Shown: positions 1 through 12,086 of the stretch, one piece after another
How positions within the stretch are numbered: the stretch's first letter is position 1
Layout of the letters: the number at the start of each line of letters is the position of its first letter
From: Agelas oroides
Lineage: Eukaryota > Porifera > Demospongiae > Agelasida > Agelasidae
Assembly: GCA_949130485.1 (NCBI GenBank)
Contig: OX422197.1
Span: 6,986,991-7,050,990 of the forward strand
Length of the DNA stretch: 64,000 nucleotides
Reading direction: 5' to 3'
Position numbers and translations under genes: made by a program
The notes under the pieces: model-generated
The model's input: only the letters and a program-made list of their open reading frames with translations
Databases searched by the model: none
What the model was told of the DNA's origin: nothing

Positions 1-2688
1 GTTGCACTAATGTAAAGTGCATATTATCAAGAAGCTATGGGCATGAATAGTTTAAAAATACAAACAATTTCTCGGTGCAAAAAGCGCACAAAGCTGTACA
101 GGCCGGCAAATATCTCCTTTCCCTGCATCGCAGTATAGTGCCGTCAATGGAAATTCGCGTGCATGCGCGACTAATCCTAGCTCGGTACAAAGGTTGCACT
201 AATGCAAAGTGCAGATTATCAAGAAGCTATGGGCCTGAAGAGTTTAAAAATACAAACCATTTCTCTGTGCAAAAGGCGCACAAAGCTGTACAGGACGGCA
301 AATATCTCCTTTCCCTGCATCGCAGTATAATGCCGTCAATGGAAATTTGCGTGCATTCGCGACTAATCCAAGCTCGGTACAAAGGTTGCACTAATGCAGA
401 GTGTATACTATCAAGAAGCTATGGGCATGAAGAGTTTAAAAATACAAACCATTTCTCGGTGCAAAAGGCGCACAAAGCTGTACTGGCCGGCCAATATCTC
501 CGTTCCCTGCATCGCAGTATAGTGCCGTGAATGGAAATACGAGTATATTCGCGACTTATCCTAGCTCGGTACAAAGGTTGCACTAATGCAAAGTGCATAT
601 TATCAAGAAGCTATGGGCATGAAGAGTTTAAAAATACAAACCATTTCTCGGTGCAAAAGGCGCACAAAGCTGTACGGGCCGGCAAATATCTCCTTTCCCT
701 GCATCGCAGTATAGTGCCGTGAATGGAAATTCGCGTACATTCGAGACTAATCCTAGCTCGGTACAAAGGTTGCACTAATGTAAAGTGCATATTATCTAGA
801 AGCTATGGGCATGTAGAGTCTAAAAATACAAACCATTTCTCGGTGCAAAATGCGCACAAAGATGTACAGGCCGGCAAATATCTCCTTTCCATGCATCGCA
901 GTATAGTGCCGTGAATGGAAATTCGCGTACATTCGCGACTAATTCTAGCTCGGTACAAAGGTTGCACTAATGCAAAGTGCATATTATCAAGAATCTATGG
1001 GCTTGAAGAGTTTAAAAATACAAACCATTTCTCGGTACAAAAGGCGCACAAAGCTGTACAGGCTGGCAAATATCTCCTTTCCATGCATCGCAGTATAGTG
1101 CCGTGAATGGAAATTCACGTACATTCGCGACTAATCCTAGCTCGGCACAAAGGTTGCACTAATGCAAAGTGCATATTATCAAGAATCTATGGGCTTGAAG
1201 AGTTTAAAAATACAAACCATTTCTCGGTACAAAAGGCGCACAAAGCTGTACAGGCCGGCAAATATCTCCTTTCCCTGCATCGCAGTATATTGCCGTCAAA
1301 GGAAATTCACGTGCATTCGCGACTAATCCTAGCTCGGTACAAAGGTTGCACTAATGCAAAGTGCATATTATCAAGAAGCTATGGGCATGAATAGTTTAAA
1401 AATACAAACAATTTCTCGGTGCAAAAAGCGCACAAAGCTGTACAGGCCGGCAAATATCTCCTTTCCCTGCATCGCAGTATAGTGCCGTCAATGGAAATTC
1501 GCGTGCATGCGCGACTAATCCTAGCTCGGTACAAAGGTTGCACTAATGCAAAGTGCAGATTATCAAGAAGCTATGGGCCTGAAGAGTTTAAAAATACAAA
1601 CCATTTCTCTGTGCAAAAGGCGCACAAAGCTGTACAGGACGGCAAATATCTCCTTTCCCTGCATCGCAGTATAATGCCGTCAATGGAAATTTGCGTGCAT
1701 TCGCGACTAATCCAAGCTCGGTACAAAGGTTGCACTAATGCAGAGTGTATACTATCAAGAAGCTATGGGCATGAAGAGTTTAAAAATACAAACCATTTCT
1801 CGGTGCAAAAGGCGCACAAAGCTGTACTGGCCGGCCAATATCTCCGTTCCCTGCATCGCAGTATAGTGCCGTGAATGGAAATACGAGTATATTCGCGACT
1901 TATCCTAGCTCGGTACAAAGGTTGCACTAATGCAAAGTGCATATTATCAAGAAGCTATGGGCATGAAGAGTTTAAAAATACAAACCATTTCTCGGTGCAA
2001 AAGGCGCACAAAGCTGTACGGGCCGGCAAATATCTCCTTTCCCTGCATCGCAGTATAGTGCCGTGAATGGAAATTCGCGTACATTCGAGACTAATCCTAG
2101 CTCGGTACAAAGGTTGCACTAATGTAAAGTGCATATTATCTAGAAGCTATGGGCATGTAGAGTCTAAAAATACAAACCATTTCTCGGTGCAAAATGCGCA
2201 CAAAGATGTACAGGCCGGCAAATATCTCCTTTCCATGCATCGCAGTATAGTGCCGTGAATGGAAATTCGCGTACATTCGCGACTAATTCTAGCTCGGTAC
2301 AAAGGTTGCACTAATGCAAAGTGCATATTATCAAGAATCTATGGGCTTGAAGAGTTTAAAAATACAAACCATTTCTCGGTACAAAAGGCGCACAAAGCTG
2401 TACAGGCTGGCAAATATCTCCTTTCCATGCATCGCAGTATAGTGCCGTGAATGGAAATTCACGTACATTCGCGACTAATCCTAGCTCGGCACAAAGGTTG
2501 CACTAATGCAAAGTGCATATTATCAAGAATCTATGGGCTTGAAGAGTTTAAAAATACAAACCATTTCTCGGTACAAAAGGCGCACAAAGCTGTACAGGCC
2601 GGCAAATATCTCCTTTCCCTGCATCGCAGTATATTGCCGTCAAAGGAAATTCACGTGCATTCGCGACTAATCCTAGCTCGGTACAAAG
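1..2688 (+). repeat. 7-unit higher-order repeat, two tandem copies (1344 bp each)
   Basis: Positions 1-1344 and 1345-2688 are nearly identical; the one difference I saw is T at 12 against C at 1356. The same private variants recur 1344 bp apart, including the GCATGCGCG change, GGGCCTGAAG, the CATGTAGAGTC unit and the GCTTGAAGAG pair. A third, partial copy runs from about 3073 to 4010, where the match fades and the unit order changes. Such identity means very recent unequal exchange or amplification, or an assembly duplication. Confidence 0.93.
962..981 (+). other. Dyad-symmetric hairpin inside the satellite unit (representative copy)
   Basis: TGCACT (963-968) and AGTGCA (976-981) are perfect inverted repeats around a 7-base loop. 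An overlapping alternative stem pairs TTGCA (962-966) with TGCAA (971-975). The element is present in most units of both arrays, reading TGCACTTTGCATTAGTGCA in the right array. In right-array subfamilies with TGCACCTTGCATT the first stem is weakened but the second remains. Whether it binds a protein or is incidental cannot be told from sequence. Confidence 0.6.
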
Positions 2689-4059
2689 GTTGCACTAATG
2701 CAAAGTGCATATTATAAAGAAGCTATGGGCATGAACAGTTTAAAAATACAAACCATTTCTCGGTGCAAAAGGCGCACAAAGCTGTACAGGCCGGCAAATA
2801 TCTCCTTTCTCTGCATCGCAGTATATTGACGTCAATGGAAATTCGCGTGCATTCGCGACTAATCCTAGCTCGGTACAAAGGTTGCACTAATGCAAATTGC
2901 ATATTATCAAGAAGCTATGGGCATGAAGAGTTTAAAAATACAAAGCATTTCTCGGTGCAAAAGGCGCACAAAGTTGTACAGGCCGGCAAATATCTCCTTT
3001 CCCTGCATCGCAGTACAGTGCCGTGAATGGAAATTCGCGTAGATTCGCGACTAATCCTAGCTCGGTACAAAGGTTGCACTAATGCAAAGTGCATATTATC
3101 AAGAAGCTATGGGCATGAATAGTTTAAAAATACAAACAATTTCTCGGTGCAAAAAGCGCACAAAGCTGTACAGGCCGGCAAATATCTCCTTTCCCTGCAT
3201 CGCAGTATAGTGCCGTCAATGGAAATTCGCGTGCATGCGCGACTAATCCTAGCTCGGTACAAAGGTTGCACTAATGCAAAGTGCAGATTATCAAGAAGCT
3301 ATGGGCATGAAGAGTTTAAAAATACAAACCATTTCTCTGTGCAAAAGGCGCACAAAGCTGTACAGGACGGCAAATATCTCCTTTCCCTGCATCGCAGTAT
3401 AATGCCGTCAATGGAAATTTGCGTGCATTCGCGACTAATCCAAGCTCGGTACAAAGGTTGCACTAATGCAGAGTGTATACTATCAAGAAGCTATGGGCAT
3501 GAAGAGTTTAAAAATACAAACCATTTCTCGGTGCAAAAGGCGCACAAAGCTGTACTGGCCGGCCAATATCTCCGTTCCCTGCATCGCAGTATAGTGCCGT
3601 GAATTGAAATACGAGTATATTCGCGACTTATCCTAGCTCGGTACAAAGGTTGCACTAATGCAAAGTGAATATTATCAAGAAGCTATGGGCATGAAGAGTT
3701 TAAAAATACAAACCATTTCTCGGTGCAAAAGGCGCACAAAGCTGTACGGGCCGGCAAATATCTCCTTTCCCTGCATCGCAGTATAGTGCCGTGAATAGAA
3801 ATTCGCGTACATTCGAGACTAATCCTAGCTCGGTACAAAGGTTGCACTAATGTAAAGTGCATATTATCTAGAAGCTATGGGCATGTAGAGTCTAAAAATA
3901 CAAACCATTTCTCGGTGCAAAATGCGCACAAAGATGTACAGGCCGGCAAATATCTCCTTTCCTTGCATCGCAGTATAGTGCCGTGAATGGAAATTCGCGT
4001 ACATTCGCGACTAATCCTAGCTCGGCACAAAGGTTGCACTAATGCAAAGTGCATATTAT

Positions 4060-7000
4060 CAAGAAGCTATGGGCATGAAGATTTTAAAAATACAAACCAT
4101 TTCTCGGTGCAAAAGGCGCACAAAGCTGTATAGGCCGGCAAATATCTCCTTTCCCTGTATCGCAGTATAGTGCCGTCAATGGTAATTCGCGTGCATTCGC
4201 GACTAATCCTAGCTCGGTACAAAGGTTGCACTAATGCAAAGTGCATATTATCAAGAATCTATGGGCATGAAGAGTTTAAAAATACAAACCATTTCTCGGT
4301 GCAAAAGGCGCACAAAGATGTACAGGCCGGCAAATATCTCCTTTCCCTGCATCGCAGTATAGTGCCGTCAATGGAAATTCGCGTGCAATCGCGACTAATC
4401 CTAGTTCTGTACAAAGGTTGCACTAATGCAATGTGCATATTATCAAGAAGCTATGGGCATGAAGAGTTTAAAAATACAAACCATTTCTCGGTGCAAAAGG
4501 CGCACAAAGCTGTACAAGACGGTAAATATCTCCTTTCCCTGCATCGCAGTATAGTGCCGTGAATGGAAATTCGCGTACATTGGCGACTAATCCTAGCTCG
4601 GTACAAAGGTTGCACTAATGCAAAGTGAATATTATCAAGAAGCTATGGGCATGAAGAGTTTAAAAATACAAACTATTTCTCGGTGCAAAAGGCGCACAAA
4701 GCTGTACAGGCCGGCAAATATCTCCTTTCCCTGCATCGCAGTACAGTGCCGTGAATGGAAATTCGCGTAGATTAGCGACTAATCCTAGCTCGGTACAAAG
4801 GTTGCACTAATGCAAAGTGCATATTATCAAGAAGCTATGGGCATGAAGAGTTTAAAAATACAAACCATTTCTCGGTGCAAAAGGCGCACAAAACTGTATA
4901 GGCCGGCAAATATCTCCTTTCCCTGCATCGCAGTACAGTGCCGTGAATGGAAATTCGCGTACATTCGCGACTAATCCTAGCTCGGTACAAAGGTTGCACT
5001 AATGCAAAATGCATATTATCAAGAAGCTATGGGCATGAAGAGTTTAAAAATACAAACCATTTCTCGGTGCAAAAGGCGCACAAAGCTGTATAGGCCGGCA
5101 AATATCTCCGTTCCCTGCATCGCAGTATAGTGCCGTGAATTGAAATACGAGTATATTCGCGACTTATCCTAGCTCGGTACAAAGGTTGCACTAATGCAAA
5201 GTGCATATTATCAAGAAGCTATGGGCATGAAGAGTTTAAAAATACAAACCATTTCTCGGTGCAAAAGGCGCACAAAGCTGTACGGGCCGGCAAATATCTC
5301 CTTTCCCTGCATCGCAGTATAGTGCCGTGAATAGAAATTCGCGTACATTCGAGACTAATCGTAGCTCGGTACAAAGGTTGCACTAATGTAAAGTGCATAT
5401 TATCTAGAAGCTATGGGCATGTAGAGTCTAAAAATACAAACCATTTCTCGGTGCAAAAGGCGCACAAAGATGTACAGGCCGGCAAATATCTCTTTCCATG
5501 CATCGCAGTATAGAGCCGTGAATGGAAATTCGCGTACATTCGCGACTAATCCTAGCTCGGCACAAAGGTTGCACTAATGCAAAGTGCATATTATCAAGAA
5601 TCTATGGGCTTGAAGAGTTTAAAAATACAAACCATTTCTCGGTGCAAAAGGCGCACAAAGCTGTACAGGCCGGCAAATATCTCCTTTCTCTGCATCGCAG
5701 TATATTGACGTCAATGGAAATTCGCGTGCATTCGCGACTAATCCTAGCTCGGTACAAAGGTTGCACTAATGCAAAGTGCATATTATCAAGAAGCTATGGG
5801 CATGAAGAGTTTAAAAATACAAACCATTTCTCGGTGCAAAAGGCGCACAAAGTTGTACAGGCCGGCAAATATCTCCTTTCCCTGCATCGCAGTACAGTGC
5901 CGTGAATGGAAATTCGCGTAGATTCGCGACTAATCCTAGCTCGGTACAAAGGTTGCACTAATGCAAAGTGCATATTATCAAGAAGCTATGGGCATGAAGA
6001 GTTTAAAAATACAAACCATTTCTCGGTGCAAAAGGCGCACAAAGCTGTACAGGCCGGCAAATATCTCCTTTCCCTGCATCGCAGTATAGTGCCGTGAATG
6101 GAAATTCGCGTACATTCGCGACTAATCCTAGCTCGGTACAAAGGTTGCACTAATGCAAAATGCATATTATCAAGAAGCTATGGGCATGAAGATTTTAAAA
6201 ATACAAACCATTTCTCGGTGCAAAAGGCGCACAAAGCTGTATAGGCCGGCAAATATCTCCTTTCCCTGTATCGCAGTATAGTGCCGTCAATGGAAATTCG
6301 CGTGCATTCGCGACTAATCCTAGCTCGGTACAAAGGTTGCACTAATGCAAAGTGCATATTATCAAGAAGCTATGGGCATGAAGAGTTTAAAAATACAAAC
6401 CATTTCTCGGTGCAAAAGGCGCACAAAGATGTACAGGCCGGCAAATATCTCCTTTCCCTGCATCGCAGTATAGTGCCGTCAATGGAAATTCGCGTGCAAT
6501 CGCGACTAATCCTAGTTCTGTACAAAGGTTGCACTAATGCAATGTGCATATTATCAAGAAGCTATGGGCATGAAGAGTTTAAAAATACAAACCATTTCTC
6601 GGTGCAAAAGGCGCACAAAGCTGTACAAGACGGTAAATATCTCCTTTCCCTGCATCGCAGTATAGTGCCGTGAATGGAAATTCGCGTACATTGGCGACTA
6701 ATCCTAGCTCGGTACAAAGGTTGCACTAATGCAAAGTGAATATTATCAAGAAGCTATGGGCATGAAGAGTTTAAAAATACAAACTATTTCTCGGTGCAAA
6801 AGGCGCACAAAGCTGTACAGGCCGGCAAATATCTCCTTTCCCTGCATCGCAGTACAGTGCCGTGAATGGAAATTCGCGTAGATTAGCGACTAATCCTAGC
6901 TCGGTACAAAGGTTGCACTAATGCAAAGTGCATATTATCAAGAAGCTATGGGCATGAAGAGTTTAAAAATACAAACCATTTCTCGGCGCAAAAGGCGCAC

Positions 7001-7216
7001 AAAACTGTATAGGCCGGCAAATATCTCCTTTCCCTGCATCGCAGTACAGTGCCGTGAATGGAAATTCGCGTACATTCGCGACTAATCCTAGCTCGGTACA
7101 AAGGTTGCACTAATGCAAAATGCATATTATCAAGAAGCTATGGGCATGAAGAGTTTAAAAATACAAACCATTTCTCGGTGCAAAAGGCGCACAAAGCTGT
7201 ATAGGCCGGCAAATAT
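4060..7216 (+). repeat. Segment duplicated at 11-unit spacing (2111 bp offset)
   Basis: The stretch 4060-5105 recurs at 6171-7216. Shared private variants include GAAGATTTTAAAAATAC (4080 and 6191), CTAGTTCTGTACAAAGG, TACATTGGCGAC, TAGATTAGCGAC and AATGCAAAATGC. The offset is 11 units minus 1 bp, because the intervening segment carries a 1-bp deletion near 5490 (ATCTCTTTCC instead of ATCTCCTTTCC). The intervening units include a relative of the 3601-3980 segment displaced by 8 units (1536 bp). Confidence 0.85.
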
Positions 7217-7299
7217 CTCCTTTCCCTGTATCGCAGTATAGTGCCGTGAATGGAAATTCGCGTACATTCGCGACTAATCCTAGCTCGGTACAAAGGTTG

Positions 7300-8067
7300 C
7301 ACTAATGCAAAGTGCATATTATCAAGAAGCTATGGGCATGAAGATTTTAAAAATACAAACCATTTCTCGGTGCAAAAGGCGCACAAAGCTGTACAGGCCG
7401 GCATATATCTCCTTTCCCTGCATCGCAGTATAGTGCCGTCAATGGAAATTCGCGTGCATTCGCGACTAATCCTAGCTCGGTGCAAAGGTTGCACTAACGC
7501 AAAGTGCATATTATCAAGAAGCTATGGGCATGAAGAGTTTAAAAATACAAACCATTTCTCGGTGCAAAAGGCGCACAAAGCTGTACAGGCCGGCAAATAT
7601 CTCCTTTCCTTGCATCGCAGTATAGTACCGTCAATGGAAATTCCCGTGCAATCGCCACTAATCCTAGTTCTGTACAAAGGTTGCACTAATGCAAAGTGCA
7701 TATTATCAAGAAGCTATGGGCATGAAGATTTTAAAAATACAAACCATTTCTCGGTGCAAAAGGCGCACAAAGCTGTACAGGCCGGCATATATCTCCTTTC
7801 CCTGCATCGCAGTATAGTGCCGTCAATGGAAATTCGCGTGCATTCGCGACTAATCCTAGCTCGGTGCAAAGGTTGCACTAACGCAAAGTGCATATTATCA
7901 AGAAGCTATGGGCATGAAGAGTTTAAAAATACAAACCATTTCTCGGTGCAAAAGGCGCACAAAGCTGTACAGGCCGGCAAATATCTCCTTTCCTTGCATC
8001 GCAGTATAGTGCCGTCAATGGAAATTCGCGTGCAATCGCCACTAATCCTAGTTCTGTACAAAGGTTG
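7300..8067 (+). repeat. Dimeric higher-order repeat (384 bp), two copies
   Basis: Two-unit blocks repeat with a 384-bp period. The markers GAAGATTTTAAAAATAC, GGCATATATCTCC, CTCGGTGCAAAGG, CACTAACGCAAAG and CAATCGCCACTAATCC occur in the same order in both copies. A related partial copy follows at about 8300-8600. Single-base differences exist (TTCCCGTGCAATC against TTCGCGTGCAATC), so the copies are recent but not identical. Confidence 0.85.
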
Positions 8068-9289
8068 CACTAATGCAAAGTGCATATTATCAAGAAGCTA
8101 TGGGCATGAAGAGTTTAAAAATACAAACCATTTCTCGGTGCAAAAGGCGCACAAAGCTGTACAGGACTGTAAATATCTCCTTTCCCTGCATCGCAGTATA
8201 GTGCCGTGAATGGAAATTCGCGTACATTCGCGACTAATCCTAGCTCGGTACAAAGGTTGCACTAATGCAAAGTGAATATTATCAAGAAGCTATGGGCATG
8301 AAGAGTTTCAAATTACAAACTATTTCTCGGTGCAAAAGGCGCACAAAGCTGTACAGGCCGGCAAATATCTCCTTTCCCTGCATCGCAGTATAGTGCCGTC
8401 AATGGAAATTCGCGTGCAATCGCCACTAATCCTAGTTCTGTACAAAGGTTGCACTAATACAAAGTGCATATTATCAAGAAGCTATGGGCATGAAGAGTTT
8501 AAAAATACAAACCATTTCTCGGTGCAAAAGGCGCACAAAGCTGTACAGGACTGTAAATATCTCCTTTCCCTGCATCGCAGTATAGTGCCGTGAATGGAAA
8601 TTCTCGTACATTCGCGACTAATCCTAGCTCGGTACAAAGGTTGCACTAATGCAAAGTGAATATTATCAAGAAGCTATGGGCATGAAGAGTTTAAAAATAC
8701 AAACTATTTCTCGGTGCAAAAGGCGCACAAAGCTGTACAGGCCGGCAAATATCTCCTTTCCCTGCATCGCGGTATAGTGCTGTCAATGGAAATTCGCGTG
8801 CAATCGCGACTAATCCTAGTTCTGTACAAAGGTTGCACTAATGCAAAGTGCATATTATCAAGAAGCTATGGGCATGAAGAGTTTAAAAATACAAACCATT
8901 TCTCGGTGCAAAAGGCGCACAAAGCTGTACAGGCCGGAAAATATCTGCTTTCCCTGCATCGCAGTATAGTGCCGTCAATGGAAATTCGCGTACATTCGCG
9001 ACTAATCCTAGCTCGGTACAAAGGTTGCACTAATGCAAAGTGCATATTATCAAGAAGCTATGGGCATGAACAGTTTAAAAATACAAACTATTTCTCGGTG
9101 CAAAAGGCGCACAAAGCTGTACTGGCCGGCCAATATCTCCGTTCCCTGCATCGCAATATAGTGCCGTTAATGGAAATTCGCGTACATTCGCGACTAATCC
9201 TAGCTCGGTACAAAGGTTGCACTAATGCAAAGTGCATATTATCAAGAAGCTATGGGTATGAAGAGTTTAAAAATACAAACCATTTCTCG

Positions 9290-11660
9290 GTGCAAAAGGC
9301 GCACAAAGCTGTACAGGCCTGCAAATATCTCCTTTCCTTGCATCGCAGTATAGTGCCGTCAATGGAAATTCGCGTGCATTCGCGACTAATCCTAGCTCGG
9401 TACAAAGGTTACACTAATGCAAAGTGAATATTATCAAGAAGCTATGGGCATGAACAGTTTAAAAATACAAACCATTTCTCGGTTGTAAAGGCGCTCAAAG
9501 CTGTACAGGCCGGCAATTATCTCCTTTCCCTGCATCGCAGTATAGTGCCGTCAATGGAAATTCGCGTGCATTCGCGACTAATCCTAGCTCGGTACAAAGG
9601 TTGCACTAATGCAAAGTGCATATTATCAAGAAGCTATGGGCATGAACAGTTTAAAAATACAAACCATTTCTCGGTGCAAAAGGCGCACAAAGCTGTACTG
9701 GCCGGCCAATATCTCCGTTCCCTGCATCGCAGTATAGTGCCGTTAATGGAAATTCGCGTACATTCGCGACTAATCCTAGCTCGGTACAAAGGTTGCACTA
9801 ATGCAAAGTGCATATTATCAAGAAGCTATGGGCATGAAGAGTTTAAAAGTACAAACCATTTCTCGGTGCAAAAGGCGCACAAAGCTGTACAGGCCGGAAA
9901 ATATCTCCGTTCCCTGCATCGCAGTATATTGCCGTCAATGGAAATTCGCGTACATTCGCGACTAATCCTAGCTCGGTACAAAGGTTGCACTAATGCAAAG
10001 TGCATATTATCAAGAAGCTATGGGCATGAACAGTTTAAAAATACAAACCATTTCTCGGTGCAAAAGGTTCACAAAGCTGTACAGTCCGGCAAATATCTCC
10101 TTTCCCTGCATCGCAGTATAGTGCCGTGAATAGAAATTCGCGTACATTCGCGACTAATCCTAGCTCGGTACAAAGGTTGCACTAATGCAAAGTGCATATT
10201 ATCAAGAAGCTATGGGCATGAAGAGTTTAAAAATACAAACCATTTCTCGGTGCAAAAGGCGCACAAAGCTGTACAGGCCGGCAAATATCTGCTTTCCCTG
10301 CATCGCAGTAGAGTGCCTTGAATGGAAATTCGCGTGCATTCGCGACTAATCCTAGCTCGGTACAAAGGTTGCACTAATGCAAAGTGCATATTATCAAGAA
10401 GCTATGGGCATGAACAGTTTAAAAATACAAACCATTTCTCGGTGCAAAAGGCGCACAAAGCTGTACAGGCCTGCAAATATCTCCTTTCCTTGCATCGCAG
10501 TATAGTGCCGTCAATGGAAATTCGCGTGCATTCGCGACTAATCCTAGCTCGGTACAAAGGTTACACTAATGCAAAGTGAATATTATCAAGAAGCTATGGG
10601 CATTAACAGTTTAAAAATACAAACCATTTCTCGGTGCTAAAGGCGCTCAAAGCTGTACAGGCCGGCAATTATCTCCTTTCCCTGCATCGCAGTATAGTGC
10701 CGTCAATGGAAATTCGCGTGCATTCGCGACTAATCCTAGCTCGGTACAAAGGTTGCACTAATGCAAAGTGCATATTATCAAGAAGCTATGGGCATGAACA
10801 GTTTAAAAATACAAACCATTTCTCGGTGCAAAAGGCGCACAAAGCTGTACTGGCCGGCCAATATCTCCGTTCCCTGCATCGCAGTATAGTGCCGTTAATG
10901 GAAATTCGCGTGCATTCGCGACTAATCCTAGCTCGGTACAAAGGTTGCACTAATGCAAAGTGCATATTATCAAGAAGCTATGGGCATGAAGAGTTTAAAA
11001 GTACAAACCATTTCTCGGTGCAAAAGGCGCACAAAGCTGTACTGGCCGGCCAATATCTCCGTTCCCTGCATCGCAGTATAGTGCCGTTAATGGAAATTCG
11101 CGTACATTCGCGACTAATCCTAGCTCGGTACAAAGGTTGCACTAATGCAAAGTGCATATTATCAAGAAGCTATGGGCATGAAGAGTTTAAAAGTACAAAC
11201 CATTTCTCGGTGCAAAAGGCGCACAAAGCTGTACAGGCCGGAAAATATCTCCTTTCCCTGCATCGCAGTATATTGCCGTCAATGGAAATTCGCGTACATT
11301 CGCGACTAATCCTAGCTCGGTACAAAGGTTGCACTAATGCAAAGTGCATATTATGAAGAAGCTATGGGCATGAACAGTTTAAAAATACAAACCATTTCTC
11401 GGTGCAAAAGGTTCACAAAGCTGTACAGGCCGGCAAATATCTCCTTTCCCTGCATCGCAGTATAGTGCCGTGAATAGAAATTCGCGTACATTCGCGACTA
11501 ATCCTAGCTCGGTACAAAGGTTGCACTAATGCAAAGTGCATATTATCAAGAAGCTATGGGCATGAAGAGTTTAAAAATACAAACCATTTCTCGGTGCAAA
11601 AGGCGCACAAAGCTGTACAGGCCGGCAAATATCTGCTTTCCCTGCATCGCAGTAGAGTGC
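9290..11660 (+). repeat. 6-unit higher-order repeat (1152 bp) with a 7-unit second copy
   Basis: Rare markers recur 1152 bp apart: GGTTACACTAATGCAAAGTGAA (9407 and 10559), GGCGCTCAAAGCTG and GGCAATTATCTCC. After about 11040 the offset grows to 1344 bp because one unit (CCGTTAATGG, GAGTTTAAAAGTAC, CTGGCCGGCC) is present twice in the second copy, giving seven units. This is a visible single-unit duplication step inside a higher-order repeat. Confidence 0.85.
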
Positions 11661-11810
11661 CGTGAATGGAAATTCGCGTGCATTCGCGACTAATCCTAGG
11701 TCGGTACAAAGGTTGCACTAATGCAAAGTGCATATTATCAAGAAGCTATGGGCATGAACAGTTTAAAAATACAAACCATTTCTCGGTGCAAAAGGCGCAC
11801 AAAGCTGTAC

Positions 11811-12086
11811 GGGATCGTCTAAGTTCACATAGCTCCATGAGGTTACGTCATAAAACATCACATGGGAGTTCACCGTGCCCACCGAATAATCGCGATAACC
11901 CTCTTTCTACGTAATTTAACTTAACCAAAAATTGTTCTGAACTAGCATGCATTCAGAGAGTATGCAGCATATCAAGGAAAAAGAGAACAAGTAAGGATAA
12001 TATCAGTAAGATAAAGTAGTGAGGATGAAGGTGTATATTCGTGGCAGCTGGGAGGGAGAAATGGATTGTACAGCTCAGAGCTAGCC
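11811..12086 (+). repeat. Left arm of the central inverted repeat
   Basis: This arm is the reverse complement of 13949-14226. Roughly the outer 240 bp align with about 12 mismatches by eye; the inner 40 bp are looser and contain an indel. The outer end starts GGGATCGTC directly after a satellite unit cut off at GCTGTAC. The arm has no recognisable coding sequence. It may be one end of an unrecognised transposon with long terminal inverted repeats, or one half of an old palindromic duplication. Confidence 0.9.

Larger units (their letters stand above)
1..11810 (+). repeat. Left array of the 192-bp satellite (about 61 units)
   Basis: Head-to-tail units recur every 192 bp. Recognisable landmarks come in fixed order: an ATGGAAATTCGCGTGCATTC block, CTAGCTCGGTACAAAGG, TTGCACTAATGCAAAGTGCA, AGAAGCTATGGGCATGAAG, a TTTAAAAATACAAACC AT-rich stretch, GGTGCAAAAGGCGCACAAAG, CTGTACAGGCCGGC and CCCTGCATCGCAGTATAGTG. 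One strand reads as a 64-codon repeat, closed in many units by a TCA-to-TGA change at the last codon. Typical left-array units carry AATGCAAAGTGC (read as NAKC). The array starts before the window and ends inside a unit at 11810. Frame is broken once by a 1-bp deletion near 5490. I infer non-coding satellite DNA. Confidence 0.97.

Noticed and set aside
7250..8209. 319-codon frame of five satellite units as a protein-coding gene
   Set aside because: It consists only of the 64-codon satellite unit, starts at an arbitrary in-unit ATG and ends at the recurrent TCA-to-TGA change. Neighbouring units carry many replacement changes and frame-breaking indels.
11666..11914. 82-codon frame running from the last left-array unit into the inverted arm
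   Set aside because: It is a chance read-through across a junction. The arm part is unrelated in the mirror copy's frame and shows no domain.
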